DNA of 64,000 nt from Mesorhizobium sp. GbtcB19 (GTDB taxonomy: Bacteria; Pseudomonadota; Alphaproteobacteria; Rhizobiales; Rhizobiaceae), in contig NZ_JAGXJY010000004.1 in the NCBI RefSeq assembly GCF_019091085.1, forward strand, positions 1-64,000, read 5' to 3'. The notes below the pieces were generated by a model. The model was not told where the DNA came from, searched no databases, and saw nothing but the letters and a program-made list of their open reading frames with translations. The first letter of the stretch is position 1. Each line of letters begins with the position of its first letter. The position numbers and the translations under genes are program-made. This document shows positions 63,614 through 64,000 of this stretch, one piece after another.

Positions 63614-64000
63614 TTCATTCCCCTTTTCTGCTGCCGGGCCGTGTCACGACCCGTCCGGGACCCGGAGCAGTGATTGCCTGAACAGAAGGTGCCACCGACT
63701 GGTTAACAAATCCTAATTTCGTGTCGTCCACGATACCAGATTTTTTAACCCCTTTCTACACCCACTTGAATCTAATAATGAATCACAGACCCAAACCGCT
63801 AATGCACCACATTAATAAGTCAGCCTAAGTGACTCCAGAGACTCGCAGGCCCGGGCTTCCCGCCGCTGCCGGAATTTTTACCCGGCCTTAAGTCCTCGCC
63901 CGTATGATTAACAATGCCCGTAAACGAATGGTTACCGCCGGCAAAAATCTTTAGGGCTTTGTTTCCCATAGCCCAGGGAATGCCGGGGGAAACGGGCGGC
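63614..64000 (-). promoter_or_regulatory. ctrA upstream region with GANTC cluster
   Basis: 387 bp without a gene up to the window end. Four GANTC sites lie within 77 bp: 63768-63772, 63780-63784, 63831-63835 and 63840-63844. CcrM methylation of such sites tunes ctrA in related bacteria. A near-CtrA-box TTAA-N7-TAAT lies at 63702-63716, and further TTAAC half sites are at 63745 and 63907. The rest is AT-rich and likely contains several promoters. Confidence 0.65.

Overview
The window reads as a GC-rich chromosomal stretch from an alphaproteobacterium of the Rhizobiales (Hyphomicrobiales), most likely Mesorhizobium or a close relative. Supporting signs are the ChpT/CtrA cell-cycle genes, a choline transporter of the rhizobial ChoXWV type, a fused anthranilate synthase TrpE(G) behind a WWW leader peptide, EipA/DUF1134, a NolR-like ArsR regulator, and many two-part palindromic intergenic repeats of the rhizobial kind. 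No rRNA, tRNA, CRISPR array, integrase or transposase was seen. The species is inferred, not proven.

Layout. 0-7.6 kb: persulfide dioxygenase-rhodanese, an autotransporter with ten exact 25-residue passenger repeats, the choX-choW-choV operon, and thymidine kinase. 7.5-10 kb: DMT exporter with divergent LysR regulator, and a cytochrome c. 10.1-17.5 kb: five co-directional, largely uncharacterised genes (coiled-coil protein, unknown protein, AAA+ ATPase, unknown protein, DUF2333-like membrane protein), with a DUF559 nuclease-like cassette bounded by 55-bp inverted repeats inserted between the ATPase and the fourth gene. This is the best candidate for an undescribed system. 17.8-28 kb: formate-THF ligase, a large membrane protein and mostly accessory metabolic, transport and regulatory genes. 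28.1-31.4 kb: trp leader/attenuator, trpE(G) and a cation efflux protein. 31.4-37.5 kb: a long inverted repeat, secreted proteins, two SDRs, a monooxygenase, an AbrB-type membrane protein and an isolated AT-rich orphan gene.

37.5-46 kb: LysR regulator and 14-TM exporter, TonB siderophore receptor facing a siderophore-interacting reductase with a shared AT-rich operator-like motif, and a SnoaL/esterase/ATP-grasp operon. 46-48 kb: leuA behind a leucine-rich leader peptide with mutually exclusive hairpins. 48-60.5 kb: a TPR membrane protein, hydrolases, Nudix, glutathionyl-hydroquinone reductase, GNAT, an SDR plus CoA-transferase pair, a HugZ-like protein, a NolR-like regulator, a TrmH-family methyltransferase and a coiled-coil membrane protein. 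60.6-64 kb: eipA, chpT, a single-domain receiver and ctrA, with a dense GANTC cluster upstream of ctrA.

How the genes fit together: ChpT and CtrA are two steps of the CckA-ChpT-CtrA phosphorelay. The trp and leu leaders show amino-acid-responsive attenuation of the two biosynthetic genes. ChoXWV imports choline for osmoprotection. The receptor and reductase form a ferric-siderophore uptake and release pair. Where no function is known this is stated.
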